Below are positions 17,343 to 27,900 of a stretch of DNA of 64,000 nt, one piece after another; within the stretch, counting starts at the first letter, position 1, and each line of letters opens with the position of its first letter. The DNA comes from Bacteroidota bacterium. GTDB lineage: Bacteria; Bacteroidota; Bacteroidia; Bacteroidales; Bacteroidaceae. Location of the stretch: positions 1 to 64,000 of the forward strand of contig JAEXAJ010000161.1 of NCBI GenBank assembly GCA_023458215.1, read 5' to 3'. The notes beneath the pieces were generated by a model that ran no database searches, was not told the origin of the DNA, and worked only from the letters and a program-made list of their open reading frames with translations. The position numbers and the translations under genes were made by a program.

Positions 17343-18836
17343 ATGAACACACTAAGCCAAAAGGTTTCCATGGCCGAGAAGATCGGTTACAGTCTCGGTG
17401 ATTGCTCTGCGAACCTCGTGTTCCAGATGATGATGATTTATCAAACGAAGTTCTATACTGACGTATTCGGGCTGGAAGGTGCCGTGGCGGGAAGCGTCAT
17501 GCTGATAGCCCGCATTGTAGATGCTTTCGTTGATCCCACAGTAGGCATTCTCTCCGACCGGACACAAACACGGTGGGGAAAGTATCGCCCGTGGGTAATA
17601 TGGACGGCACTCCCGTTTATGGTATTCTACATATTGGCATTCTATAACCCGGGTATCGAAGACAAAGGCCTAGTGGCTGTATATGCCACGATTTCTTATA
17701 CTTTGCTGATGACATTATATTCGTTCAATAATACTCCATACGCTTCACTGGGCGGAGTTATGTCGAGCGATATAAAAGAACGCACCAGTATTACTTCCGT
17801 ACGTTTTGTTGCCGCTACCATTGCACAATTTGTGGTACAAGGATTAACCTTACCATTGGTAAGCAAATTTGCTGACGGAGGTGACAAAGGACATGGGTGG
17901 CTTTGCACCATTTCATTGTTTGCAGTCATCGGTTTGGTGTTCTTCGTCATCACCTTCTTTTCGAGCCGCGAACGTATCACACCGCCTGCCAGTCAGAAAA
18001 CCGATACCCGAAAGGATATTAAAGACGTGTTTAAGAGTGTTCCGTGGCGGGCTATGTTTATCCTTACACTGTTCATTTTCACCACGCTTGCCATGTGGGG
18101 CAGTGCCATGAACTACTATTTCGAGAATTATGTAGACTCCAACGCATTGTATGCCTTCCTCGACAAATTAGGTTTGGTGGCTACCGAACCCGGTACAGGG
18201 ATAGGTTATACGATATTGAATGCCTTTGGTTTGATTGTATCGGGTCCGGATAAAGCTTACGAAGTTGGTTTTGGTGTGTTCAATATGCTGGGTGCCCTGG
18301 TACAATTCTTCGGAGTTATTTTCTTATCCGGTTTCCTTGCCAATCGTTATGGGAAGAAACGGGTATTCATTATCTGCCTGGCATTGACCGCCTTGTTTAC
18401 CGCCTTCTTCTACTTCCCCAATGAAACGGATATAGAATCAATGTTTGTATTGAATTTCCTCAAGAGTCTGGCTTATGCACCTACAGTACCTTTGCTTTGG
18501 GCAATGATTGCCGATGTAGCCGATCATTCGGAATATGTAAACTACCGTCGTGCCACAGGCTTTGTATTTGCCGGAGTAGTATTTGCCCTCAAAGCCGGCC
18601 TGGGTATAGGAGGCGCTATCCTCGGATTCCTACTTTCAGGCTTCGGATATGTATCGGGGGCAGGTACAGTACAATCAGAATCGGCTATTCATGGTATCTT
18701 ATTATCATCCAGTCTGATACCTGCCGCAACTTTCTTTGTGGGCGTCATTACCTTGTTCTTCTATCCTATTACCAAGCAATTCAATGAAGAGATGCAGGCG
18801 GAATTGACCGAGCGAAGAAAGAAAGCTGATTATTAA
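17343..18836 (+). CDS. GPH-family sugar:cation symporter (MFS)
   Basis: 497 residues with 12 predicted membrane segments. The N-terminal KIGYSLGDCSANLVFQMM, IVDAFVDPTVGILSDRTQTRWGKYRPW and the central SVPWRAMFIL belong to the glycoside-pentoside-hexuronide family (XynP/XylE-like). Members import xylosides, melibiose or glucuronides with Na+ or H+. It lies 33 bp after the esterase and before the xylanase, so it probably takes xylo-oligosaccharides or their products across the inner membrane. The substrate is inferred from context. Confidence 0.9.
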   Translation: MNTLSQKVSMAEKIGYSLGDCSANLVFQMMMIYQTKFYTDVFGLEGAVAGSVMLIARIVDAFVDPTVGILSDRTQTRWGKYRPWVIWTALPFMVFYILAFYNPGIEDKGLVAVYATISYTLLMTLYSFNNTPYASLGGVMSSDIKERTSITSVRFVAATIAQFVVQGLTLPLVSKFADGGDKGHGWLCTISLFAVIGLVFFVITFFSSRERITPPASQKTDTRKDIKDVFKSVPWRAMFILTLFIFTTLAMWGSAMNYYFENYVDSNALYAFLDKLGLVATEPGTGIGYTILNAFGLIVSGPDKAYEVGFGVFNMLGALVQFFGVIFLSGFLANRYGKKRVFIICLALTALFTAFFYFPNETDIESMFVLNFLKSLAYAPTVPLLWAMIADVADHSEYVNYRRATGFVFAGVVFALKAGLGIGGAILGFLLSGFGYVSGAGTVQSESAIHGILLSSSLIPAATFFVGVITLFFYPITKQFNEEMQAELTERRKKADY

Positions 18837-18888
18837 AACGAATAGCACAAAAATATATAAATAGAAACCCATAAACAACTCAAATGTT

Positions 18889-21570
18889 ATGAGACTAAGA
18901 AACCTCCTTTTCCTTCTCACCGCAACCACACTGGCTGCCTGTGGAGGACAGAAGCAAACCACCACACAAACCGAGCGTTCACTGAAAGAAGCTGTAGGCG
19001 ACCGTTTTCTTATTGGAGCAGCCATCAACACCAGTCAGGCATCCGGACATGACACAGCCGCCGTTGGAATCATAAAAAAGCACTTCAACGCCATTGTTGC
19101 CGAGAACTGTATGAAGAGCGAAGTGATTCACCCCGAAGAAGATCGCTATAACTTCATTCCCGCCGATTCGTTAGTGAAGTTCGGCGAAGATAATGGAATG
19201 ACGGTCACCGGACATTGCCTCATCTGGCACTCACAGTTATCGCGCTGGTTTTGCGTAGATAAAGACGGGAAGCAAGTGACACCCGAAGTTTTGAAAGCAC
19301 GCATGAAAGAACATATTACAACCATCGTCGGCCGCTACAAGGGACGTATCAAAGGATGGGATGTAGTGAATGAAGCCATTATCGAGGACGGTTCGTACCG
19401 CAAAACTCCCTTCTACGAGATATTGGGAGAAGAATACATTCCTCTTGCCTTTCAGTATGCCCACGAAGCTGACCCGGACGCCGAACTTTACTACAATGAC
19501 TATGGTATGAACGTACCCGGTCGTCGTGACGGAGTAGTACGCCTGGTCAATAAGTTGAAAGAACGCGGCCTACGCATCGACGCCGTCGGCATGCAGGGAC
19601 ACATGGGTATGGATCATCCCGATATCAACGACTTCGAAAAGAGCCTGCTTGCCTTTGCCGGAACCGGTGTCAAAGTGATGATTACAGAATGGGATATGAG
19701 CGCACTGCCCACCGTAAAAGAAGGTGCCAACATCGGCGATACCGCTGCTTACCGTAAAGCATTAAACCCCTATCCCGAGGCATTGCCCGACTCCGTTTCA
19801 CACATTTGGAACGCTCGCATGAAGTCTTTCTTCGACCTCTTCCTGAAGCATTCCGATGTAATAACGCGTGTCACTGCCTGGGGTGTGTGCGACGGTGAAT
19901 CCTGGAAAAACAATTTCCCCGTACACGGCCGCCACGATTATCCGTTGCTTTTCGACCGCAACCACCAACCCAAGCCGTTTGTTCGCGAGATTACCGCACC
20001 CAAGACGGCCCTGTTCGATGAATTCAAGTACGAAGTACCGGGTGACAAAGATTCAACCGCCGCCAATCCCATCTTGCCCGGTTGTTATCCCGACCCGAGT
20101 ATCTGCCGTGTAGGAAACGACTATTACCTGGTGAATTCTTCTTTCGCCTTCTACCCCGGTGTGCCCATTTGGCATAGCAACGACCTCAAAAACTGGAAAC
20201 AACTGGGGTATGTACTGAATCGTCCTTCCCAACTTTCACTGAAAGACGGATTGCGGATCAGTGGAGGTATTTACGCCCCTGACATCAAATACAATCCGCA
20301 CAACAAACTTTTCTATATGATTACTACCGCCGTAGATGGCGGTGGTAACTTCTTCGTCACCACAGACGATCCTAAGAAAGGCGAATGGAGTGACCCTACG
20401 TTCTTGCCCGAAGTCGGCGGTATAGATCCCAGTTTCCTTTTCGACACAGATGGCAAAGCCTACATCGTAAACAATGACGCACCTGCCGGTAAAGCTTTAT
20501 ACGACGGGCACCGCGCTATATGGGTGCGAGAGTTTGACTGGAAGCAGGGATGCGTCACAGGTAAGCAGCAGATGATTATCAACGGTGGCGTAAATCCCGC
20601 CGAAAAGCCTATCTGGATTGAAGGACCCCATTTATACCACATCAACAACACCTATTATTTAATGGCTGCCGAAGGAGGTACAGGACCTGATCATTGCGAA
20701 GTCATCTTCTCAGGGAATTCTCCTTTCGGGCCTTTCAAGCCTTGCGCCATCAATCCGATACTGACGCAACGCGATTTGCCCGACAATCGCCCGAATCCTG
20801 TAACTTGTACCGGACATGCCGACCTTGTACAAACACCGGAAGGTGATTGGTATGCGGTATTCCTCAGCGTACGCCCCTATCGTGACGGACACGATGTTAT
20901 GGGACGTGAAACATTCCTGCTACCGGTCAGTTGGAAAGAAGATCAGCCGATTATTCTGCCTGCCTCAACCCCCATCGCATACAATAATCGTCCGCTTGCC
21001 CCCACTCCGCTGTGGAACGCAGAAGGACTGACTAACGAAGCATTCTTCATCCGCACTCCACAAACCGCTTTCTATGAGATAGATAAAGATGGCAAACTGG
21101 CATTGGCTGCCCGCAGCACGAGAATCGACGATTGGAGACAACCTTCGGCTATCGGCCGTTGGGTGACAAGTTGCGAATTTAATGCCCAAACCGCTCTCAG
21201 CTTCACCCCGACAGCTACAGAAGACTTTGCCGGCCTTCTCCTTTTCCACAACGATGCGTGCAACATCCGCTTCGGCAAAACACAAAGTGAACAGGGAGAG
21301 CCTTGTCTGAAATTAATAGCCAACAGCAATGGAAAAACACTTGCAGAGGCAGTTGCTCCGCTACAAAAAGCCGATGCCGGGAAGAAAGTTTACCTGAAAG
21401 TAACGGGAGACAAACAAGCGAACTACACCTTCAGCTATTCCCTCAACCCCGAAAGCGGTTGGACGCAGGTAGGCGAACCCGTTTCCGCCGATCTGCTCAG
21501 TACACAAACTGCCGGCGGATTTACAGGAACGATGGCAGGCATCTATGCCACCGGAGATTATAACAAGTAA
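18889..21570 (+). CDS. Bimodular GH10 endo-xylanase / GH43 xylosidase-arabinofuranosidase lipoprotein
   Basis: 893 residues. The signal peptide ends LAACGGQ with Cys18 as lipid site, so it is membrane anchored. GH10 spans about residues 30-380: GHCLIWHSQ, acid/base Glu162 in GWDVVNEAI and nucleophile Glu267 in [10 protein letters not shown]43 starts near residue 395 with [20 protein letters not shown] (base Asp402), followed by [19 protein letters not shown] and [16 protein letters not shown] further beta domain (about 700-893) resembles the C-terminal jelly-roll of GH43 xylosidases. One protein can therefore cut the xylan backbone and trim xylose or arabinose from the fragments. It lies 52 bp after the transporter gene. 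Confidence 0.94.
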   Translation: MRLRNLLFLLTATTLAACGGQKQTTTQTERSLKEAVGDRFLIGAAINTSQASGHDTAAVGIIKKHFNAIVAENCMKSEVIHPEEDRYNFIPADSLVKFGEDNGMTVTGHCLIWHSQLSRWFCVDKDGKQVTPEVLKARMKEHITTIVGRYKGRIKGWDVVNEAIIEDGSYRKTPFYEILGEEYIPLAFQYAHEADPDAELYYNDYGMNVPGRRDGVVRLVNKLKERGLRIDAVGMQGHMGMDHPDINDFEKSLLAFAGTGVKVMITEWDMSALPTVKEGANIGDTAAYRKALNPYPEALPDSVSHIWNARMKSFFDLFLKHSDVITRVTAWGVCDGESWKNNFPVHGRHDYPLLFDRNHQPKPFVREITAPKTALFDEFKYEVPGDKDSTAANPILPGCYPDPSICRVGNDYYLVNSSFAFYPGVPIWHSNDLKNWKQLGYVLNRPSQLSLKDGLRISGGIYAPDIKYNPHNKLFYMITTAVDGGGNFFVTTDDPKKGEWSDPTFLPEVGGIDPSFLFDTDGKAYIVNNDAPAGKALYDGHRAIWVREFDWKQGCVTGKQQMIINGGVNPAEKPIWIEGPHLYHINNTYYLMAAEGGTGPDHCEVIFSGNSPFGPFKPCAINPILTQRDLPDNRPNPVTCTGHADLVQTPEGDWYAVFLSVRPYRDGHDVMGRETFLLPVSWKEDQPIILPASTPIAYNNRPLAPTPLWNAEGLTNEAFFIRTPQTAFYEIDKDGKLALAARSTRIDDWRQPSAIGRWVTSCEFNAQTALSFTPTATEDFAGLLLFHNDACNIRFGKTQSEQGEPCLKLIANSNGKTLAEAVAPLQKADAGKKVYLKVTGDKQANYTFSYSLNPESGWTQVGEPVSADLLSTQTAGGFTGTMAGIYATGDYNK

Positions 21571-21598
21571 AATCATCAACCTTAAAAAGATAGAAACC

Positions 21599-22579
21599 AT
21601 GAAGAAAGAAATGAGATATTTAGTACCGGGAGATTATATGGCAGATCCTGCCGTACACGTATTCAACGACATCCTCTACATATACCCTTCACACGACTGG
21701 GAGAGTGGCATCGAAGAGAATGACAATGGCGACCACTTCGATATGAAGGATTATCATGTCTTCTCTACCGACGACGTGATGCACGGTGAAATAAAAGACC
21801 ACGGACGGGTGCTGCAAGTAAAAGACATTCCGTGGGCAGGACGGCAGTTATGGGATTGCGACGTGGCCTTGAAAGACGGCAAGTATTATATGTATTTCCC
21901 CCTAAAGGACAAGAATGATATCTTCCGCATCGGCGTAGCCGTCAGTGACCGTCCCGAAGGCCCGTTCATCCCTCAACCGGACCCGATGAAAGGCAGTTAT
22001 AGCATTGACCCTGCCATCTTGAACGATGGAGACGGCAACTACTACATGTACTTCGGCGGTTTGTGGGGCGGACAACTGCAACGCTACCGCGACAACAAGG
22101 CACTGGAAAGCGCCCTATTGCCCGAAGGCGACGCACCTGCTCTGCCCGCCCGCATCGCAAAGCTCAGCCCCGACATGCTGGAGTTTGCCGAAGAGCCGAA
22201 ACCCGTAGTCATTCTGGATGAAGATGGAAAGCCCTTGACAGCAGGTGACACCCAACGCCGCTTCTTCGAAGCCAGTTGGATGCACAAGTACAACGGCAAA
22301 TACTACTTCTCCTACTCTACCGGCGATACACACCGTCTGTGCTATGCCATTGGCGACAATCCCTACGGGCCTTTCACTTACCAGGGGGTCATCCTTACTC
22401 CGGTAATAGGCTGGACTACCCATCATGCCATCGTGGAGTATAAAGGTAAATGGTATCTGTTCCACCACGATTGCGTGCCCTCCAACGGTAAGACCTGGCT
22501 GCGTAGCCTCAAAGTGTGCGAGCTGGAATATGATGCAGAAGGAAGAATCATCACGATTGAGGGTGGAGGTGAAGATTAA
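21599..22579 (+). CDS. GH43 beta-xylosidase / alpha-L-arabinofuranosidase, no signal peptide
   Basis: 326 residues from ATG 21599 (MKKEMRYLVPGDYMADPAVH). An upstream in-frame ATG at 21545 lies inside the previous gene and is not supported. The base is Asp16 in YMADPAVHVF; YSIDPAILNDGDGNYYMYFG holds the second Asp, and RRFFEASWMHKYNGKYYFSY the general-acid Glu. GWTTHHAIVEYKGKWYLFHHD is the conserved late block. The absence of a signal peptide makes it cytoplasmic, fitting final hydrolysis of imported xylo-oligosaccharides. It lies 28 bp after the GH10-GH43 gene. Specificity between xylosidase and arabinofuranosidase is open. Confidence 0.9.
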   Translation: MKKEMRYLVPGDYMADPAVHVFNDILYIYPSHDWESGIEENDNGDHFDMKDYHVFSTDDVMHGEIKDHGRVLQVKDIPWAGRQLWDCDVALKDGKYYMYFPLKDKNDIFRIGVAVSDRPEGPFIPQPDPMKGSYSIDPAILNDGDGNYYMYFGGLWGGQLQRYRDNKALESALLPEGDAPALPARIAKLSPDMLEFAEEPKPVVILDEDGKPLTAGDTQRRFFEASWMHKYNGKYYFSYSTGDTHRLCYAIGDNPYGPFTYQGVILTPVIGWTTHHAIVEYKGKWYLFHHDCVPSNGKTWLRSLKVCELEYDAEGRIITIEGGGED

Positions 22580-22639
22580 CCACATTCAATGTATATGTGA
22601 AGCCTATAGAAAAGTAAACTGAATTATACTCATAATAAA

Positions 22640-22721
22640 ACTGAGACAAGAATCATACCGTATGATTGCTATAATCATACCGTATGATTCATACAATCAT
22701 ACCGTATGATTCTTGTCTCAG
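22640..22721. repeat. Triple 17-bp palindrome on a 22-bp pitch inside an 11-bp inverted repeat
   Basis: AATCATACCGTATGATT occurs at 22651-22667, 22673-22689 and 22695-22711, spaced 22 bp apart with different 5-bp linkers. The block is bracketed by ACTGAGACAAG (22640-22650) and its reverse complement CTTGTCTCAGT (22711-22721). It lies in the 200-bp gap between the GH43 and GH67 genes. It could be a protein-binding array, an mRNA-stabilising hairpin cluster or a miniature mobile element. Confidence 0.9.
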
Positions 22722-22779
22722 TATACAGGAGTGCCCTGCTCTGCCAGGATATCACCCCAACTCTCTAATAACTAAAGCT

Positions 22780-24867
22780 ATGAAACAGCAACTACTGACA
22801 TTTATCAGCATCCTACTGCTGCTCGTCCTACCCATGTCTGCCGAAGATGGTAGCCGCCTATGGCTGCGACAAGGCAGTGGAGCAAATGCACAAGTCATCA
22901 CCCCGCACACACGGAAATCTCCGACCTTAACCCTTGCCGTCAACGAATTGCAACAGGCATGGCGCGGAATACCCGTCACATTAGCCCTGAAGAAAGACAA
23001 GCAACTGGCTCAAGACGGGTTCCGCATTCAGGAAACGGGTGGGAAACTATCTGTTACCTCCCCTACTGAAATCGGTCTGCTCTACGGAGCCTATCACCTG
23101 ATCCGCTTGCAAGAGACAGGGCAAGTAAGCAACGCCCTCTCCCAAGACAAGCAGTCAACGGAAAACCCGGCATACCCTCTGCGCATCCTCAACCATTGGG
23201 ATAACCAAGATGGAACCATTGAACGCGGCTATGCCGGAAAGTCCCTTTGGAACTGGGAGGAACTGCCCGCTACTCTCTCCGGCAGATATGAAGCATACGC
23301 GCGTGCCAATGCCTCCGTAGGCATCAACGGCACCGTAGTGAACAATGTAAATGCCTCGCCCCAAATTCTCACTCCACAGTATCTACAAAAAGTAAAAGCA
23401 CTTGCCGACGTATTCCGCCCATACGGCATACGGGTTTATCTTTCGGTGAACTTTGCCTCGCCCATGGTATTGGATAACCTTTCCACCGCCGATCCGTTGA
23501 ATAAAGAAGTCATCGACTGGTGGAAGAACAAAGTTCGTGAGATTTACCGCACCATCCCCGACTTCGGCGGCTTCTTGGTAAAAGCCAATTCCGAGGGACA
23601 ACCCGGTCCTTGTGACTTTGGACGTACCCATGCCGAAGGAGCCAACATGCTTGCCGACGCCCTGAAACCTTACAACGGTATCGTGATGTGGCGTGCCTTT
23701 GTCTACAGCCCCTCGGACGCCGACCGCGCCAAGCAAGCTTATCTCGAATTCAAGCCTTTGGACGGACAATTCCGCCCAAACGTTATTATACAAATAAAGA
23801 ACGGTCCGATAGACTTCCAGCCGCGCGAGCCCTATAGCCCTCTGTTCGGTGCCATGCAACGCACCCCGGTTATGGCCGAACTTCAAATTACGCAGGAATA
23901 TCTGGGGCACTCCAACCACCTCTGCTTCCTGGCTCCAATGTGGAAAGAGTTTTTCAGCCTTGTACCACCCGCTTCTCTGAAAGCCGTTGCCGGTGTTGCC
24001 AATATCGGTACAGATACTAACTGGTGCGGACACCCCTTTGCCCAAGCCAACTGGTATGCCTTCGGACGCCTGGCATGGAATCCGTCTCTGTCTTCCGATG
24101 CAATAGCAGATGAATGGCTACGGCAGACCTTTTTTAATGAAGAACGAAAAATGAAGAATGAAGAATTACCATGCGGTGTAGATGGGCAGACTGATTCTTC
24201 CTACTTAATTCTTCTTTCTTCGTTAAAAAAGAGGATGCTCGAAAGCCACGAAGCTGTTGTAAATTATATGATGCCACTGGGATTGCACCATATCTTTGCA
24301 TGGGGACATCATTATGGCCCCCAGCCTTGGTGCAGCATACCTGATGCCCGTCCCGATTGGTTGCCGTCTTACTACCACAGAGCAGACGCCAATGGCATCG
24401 GCTTTGACCGTAGCCGTACGGGGAGCAATGCCGTCAGCCAATACCCCGATCATCTAGCCAAGCTTTACGATGATTTAGGCACTTGCCCCGAAGAATATCT
24501 TCTTTGGTTTCATCACGTCCCCTGGACACACACCCTGAAGAGCGGACGTAGCTTGTGGGAGGAACTTTGCTATCATTACGACCACGGCGTACAACAAGTA
24601 AGAGAATTTCAAAAGACTTGGGACAAAGCCGAAAAGTACATGGATGCCTGTCGTTTCAAAGACGTGCAATCCCGACTGAAAATACAAATGCGGGATGCTA
24701 TCTGGTGGAAGGATGCCTGCCTACTCTACTTTCAGGAGTTTTCAAAACTACCGATCCCTGCCGACATAGAGCGTCCCATCCATGAGCTTGAAGATTTGAA
24801 GCAAATCGAGCTTCACATCAGTAACTACGAATGCCCTACCGGCGCATTACTGAATAAGAACAGATAA
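22780..24867 (+). CDS. GH67 alpha-glucuronidase with a repeat-derived insertion
   Basis: 695 residues from ATG 22780 with signal peptide QLLTFISILLLLVLPMSAED; the longer frame from 22684 starts inside the palindrome array and is rejected. GH67 blocks: RILNHWDNQDGTIERGYAGK, FGGFLVKANSEGQPGPCDFG, RTHAEGANMLADALKPY, YVNYM-type VVNYMMPLGLHHIFAWGHHYGPQPW. It removes terminal (4-O-methyl)glucuronic acid from xylo-oligosaccharides, probably in the periplasm. Residues about 453-483 (from NEERKMKNEELPCG to SLKK) are encoded by a palindromic element also found between genes; the frame stays open. The insert sits between RQTFF and RMLESHEAV, before the conserved catalytic-domain helix, so activity may be kept. 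Confidence 0.9.
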   Translation: MKQQLLTFISILLLLVLPMSAEDGSRLWLRQGSGANAQVITPHTRKSPTLTLAVNELQQAWRGIPVTLALKKDKQLAQDGFRIQETGGKLSVTSPTEIGLLYGAYHLIRLQETGQVSNALSQDKQSTENPAYPLRILNHWDNQDGTIERGYAGKSLWNWEELPATLSGRYEAYARANASVGINGTVVNNVNASPQILTPQYLQKVKALADVFRPYGIRVYLSVNFASPMVLDNLSTADPLNKEVIDWWKNKVREIYRTIPDFGGFLVKANSEGQPGPCDFGRTHAEGANMLADALKPYNGIVMWRAFVYSPSDADRAKQAYLEFKPLDGQFRPNVIIQIKNGPIDFQPREPYSPLFGAMQRTPVMAELQITQEYLGHSNHLCFLAPMWKEFFSLVPPASLKAVAGVANIGTDTNWCGHPFAQANWYAFGRLAWNPSLSSDAIADEWLRQTFFNEERKMKNEELPCGVDGQTDSSYLILLSSLKKRMLESHEAVVNYMMPLGLHHIFAWGHHYGPQPWCSIPDARPDWLPSYYHRADANGIGFDRSRTGSNAVSQYPDHLAKLYDDLGTCPEEYLLWFHHVPWTHTLKSGRSLWEELCYHYDHGVQQVREFQKTWDKAEKYMDACRFKDVQSRLKIQMRDAIWWKDACLLYFQEFSKLPIPADIERPIHELEDLKQIELHISNYECPTGALLNKNR
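24136..24231. repeat. GAAGAAT-type palindromic element inserted in frame in the GH67 gene
   Basis: Left arm 24131-24165 and right arm about 24194-24230 are imperfect inverted repeats (for example AATGAAGAA against CTTCGTT). The segment at 24153-24180 matches the intergenic element at 61711-61738 at 25 of 28 positions by eye, including CCATGCGG. It is read through in frame, adding about 30 codons. Confidence 0.8.
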
Positions 24868-24891
24868 CTTCTGTTTTCATAAATAAAGCTG

Positions 24892-24899
24892 TATCTTTG
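24892..24899 (+). promoter_or_regulatory. -7 box (TATCTTTG) of the HTCS gene
   Basis: TATCTTTG lies 31 bp before ATG 24931. It lacks the triple-box arrangement of the other promoters of the locus, consistent with separate, constitutive expression of the regulator. Confidence 0.6.
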
Positions 24900-24930
24900 T
24901 AGAGAATTGTATCCACAAAGACACAGCTTT

Positions 24931-27900
24931 ATGAATTTCAAATCTATACTATGCCTCATTTGTCTAAGCGTATCCATGATATGCCACGGGCAGACCGGAA
25001 GATTGTTCACCGTCGACAACGAACTGTCAAGCAGCATGATTAATACCGTTTACCAAGACAAGAACGGAATCATCTGGATTGCCACAGAAGATGGTCTGAA
25101 CCGATATGACGGAGCCAAATTCACCATCTATAAACACGATAAAGAAAACGAGCATTCACTACTCAACAATTATGTACGCTTCCTCTTCGAAGACCGTCAC
25201 GGCCATTGCTATGTCGGCACCCTGAGCGGACTGCAAAGTTATGATTCCGCCACAGATCAGTTTACCGACATACCACTACTAGAAAACGGAGAGCCTACCA
25301 CAGCAAACGTAGCCACCATGATTGAACGCAGAAATGGAGATATATTTGTAGGAACCGCCGGTCACGGCATTTTCAAAATAGTGGAAAACAACGGTAAATT
25401 AAAAGCCGAACATATAGACGACCCTATCCCGAGCAGTATCGTCAACCAAATGCACGAGGACGGGAAAGGGAATTTATGGATCGGCACCGGCAATAAAGGG
25501 TTGTTTTGTATTACTTCGAGTAAACAGACTTCTAATTTCCTCGCAACAATCAATGAAATGGGAATCTCACTCACCAGTATCTGCGAAGATGGAACGGGCA
25601 ACATATATGTAGGAACACTGGGCAAAGGTTTATTCCGGTACAACAGTACTAAAGCCACCTTCGAGGCTGTTATCTCCCCTTCCTATCCGGATTTACCCAT
25701 TAAAACTCTTCACCTGGCAAGCCCCGATGAAATCTACATAGGCACCGATGGAAACGGCATGAAGGTATATGACATCAAGAAGAAAGAAATCGTAGAAGGC
25801 AAACTGAATCTCACGACTTTCGACCTCAACAAATCAAAGATTCATTCCATAATGAAAGACCGGATAGGAAATATCTGGTTGGGATTCTTCCAAAAAGGTG
25901 TATTGCTTGTACCCGCTGTGACGAACGCATTCAAGTATTTGGGCTATAAATCGGCACAGAAAAATGTAATAGGTTCGAGTTGCATCATGGCTGTCTGTAA
26001 AGACCATACCGGCACATTGTGGGTAGGTACAGACAATGATGGTTTATACAAGGTCAATGAAAAAGGAGAACGAGTGACGCACTTTGTCCACTCTAATGAC
26101 GCAAGTTCGGTTCCCTCCACTATCATGAGTATTTATGAAGACTCGAAACATAACATTTGGCTAGGGTCATACATGCAGGGAATGGCAAAGTTGGACCCGC
26201 AAACCGGACGTTGCCAATATATACAGTTAGTAAATGATAATTCCCAATCGAGCAACATGCGCGTATATTGCTTTACAGAAGACCGCCATCAAAACCTCTG
26301 GATAGGTACCATGGGGTCGGGAATTTATCGCATGGATCTCAATACAGGCATCACCACCCGCTGCAAAGTCGGCGAACCGGGTGTGCAATATGCCAAAGAT
26401 GCGAATATACTTCCCAGTTTATGGGTAACCAGCTTGCTACACTCCAAAGATGATAAGCTCTACATCGGTACTTACAACGGGCTCAGTTGTCTAGACCTGA
26501 AAACCATGGACTTCGCTTCAACCTTCGGGAATAATAAGCTATTCCCCAATTCCGTGATTTATGCACTTTGTGAAGACAACGCCGGCAATCTCTGGATAGG
26601 TACTTCCGAAGGATTGAAATTTCTGAACCCTACCAGCCGGGAGTCTCACGACTATACCATCAAAGACGGGTTGCCGGGCAATGTAATCTGCGCTATCGTA
26701 GAAGATAAGAATAACGAAATATGGATTAGCACAAGTTATGGTGTGGCTCGATTCAATCCTGAGCACAAGAGCTTTATTTCCTATTATGCCAACGATGGAC
26801 TACAAGGCAATGAATTCAGTAAAGGAGCCGTTTATGTGGATGCCAAAGGTGAAATCGTATTCGGAGGAGTCAATGGAGTTACCTACTTCAACCCTCAGGA
26901 GATAACCAGCAGCGCCTCGAAGCCCAGTATCTATATTACCGGATTCTACATTCACAATGAGAGTGTTAAGAAAGGGATGAAATCTGGTGGAACAGAAATA
27001 GTGGAAGGCGCTGTAATGGACGCAGACAAGTTCCACCTCTCCTACAAAGACAACTCCTTCAGCATTGAATTCTCGACTATGGAATTCAGTAACCCCGAGC
27101 GTATCACCTATATGTATGCCATTAACAATGAACATTGGGTCACTCTACGCCCCGGCATCAACCGGATTTCATTCAGCGACCTGGCACCGGGAGTCTACAA
27201 TTTCAGTGTAAAAGCCAAGGATTATATGACGTACTCCGACACCAAGCAAATCACTATTGTAATTTCACCGGCATGGTATGCCTCCTTTTGGGCTAAATGC
27301 ATCTATGCTTTGATCGTATGCGCAATTATCTACTTCATTATCATCCAAATCCGTCACCGCTACCGTGTACGTCAGGAGATACTGGAACATGTCCATGCCG
27401 AACAAATCAATGAAGCTAAGCTGCAGTTCTTTATCAATATTTCCCACGAAATCCGTACACCGATGACGCTTATCATCAGTCCGCTGCAAAAACTAATGGC
27501 AGCAGACAAAGATAGCGAGCGGCAACGAACCTATCATGCCATTTATAGGAATGCAGAACGTCTTCTCCGCTTGGTAAATCAGCTAATGGACATCCGTAAG
27601 ATTGACAAGGGGCAAATGTTCCTGAAGTTTCAGGAAACAGAAATAGTAGGCTTCATCCGCGAATTATACAGTAGTTTCGAATATCAAGCCCATGCTAAGA
27701 AAATATCTCTTAACTACAAGCCCGAAGTAGAAGAGCTGAACGCTTGGGTAGATCCGAAGAATTTCGACAAAGTAATACTCAATGTGTTAACCAACGCACT
27801 TAAATTTACTCCGGAGGATGGTGAAATCAACATTTATCTACGTACATACAGAAATGAGGATAAGTCATCATCTATACAACATTATTTTGAAATAGTGATT

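Noticed and set aside
22684..22779. N-terminal extension of the GH67 protein
   Set aside because: The upstream ATG lies inside the triple palindrome; ATG 22780 is directly followed by a signal peptide.
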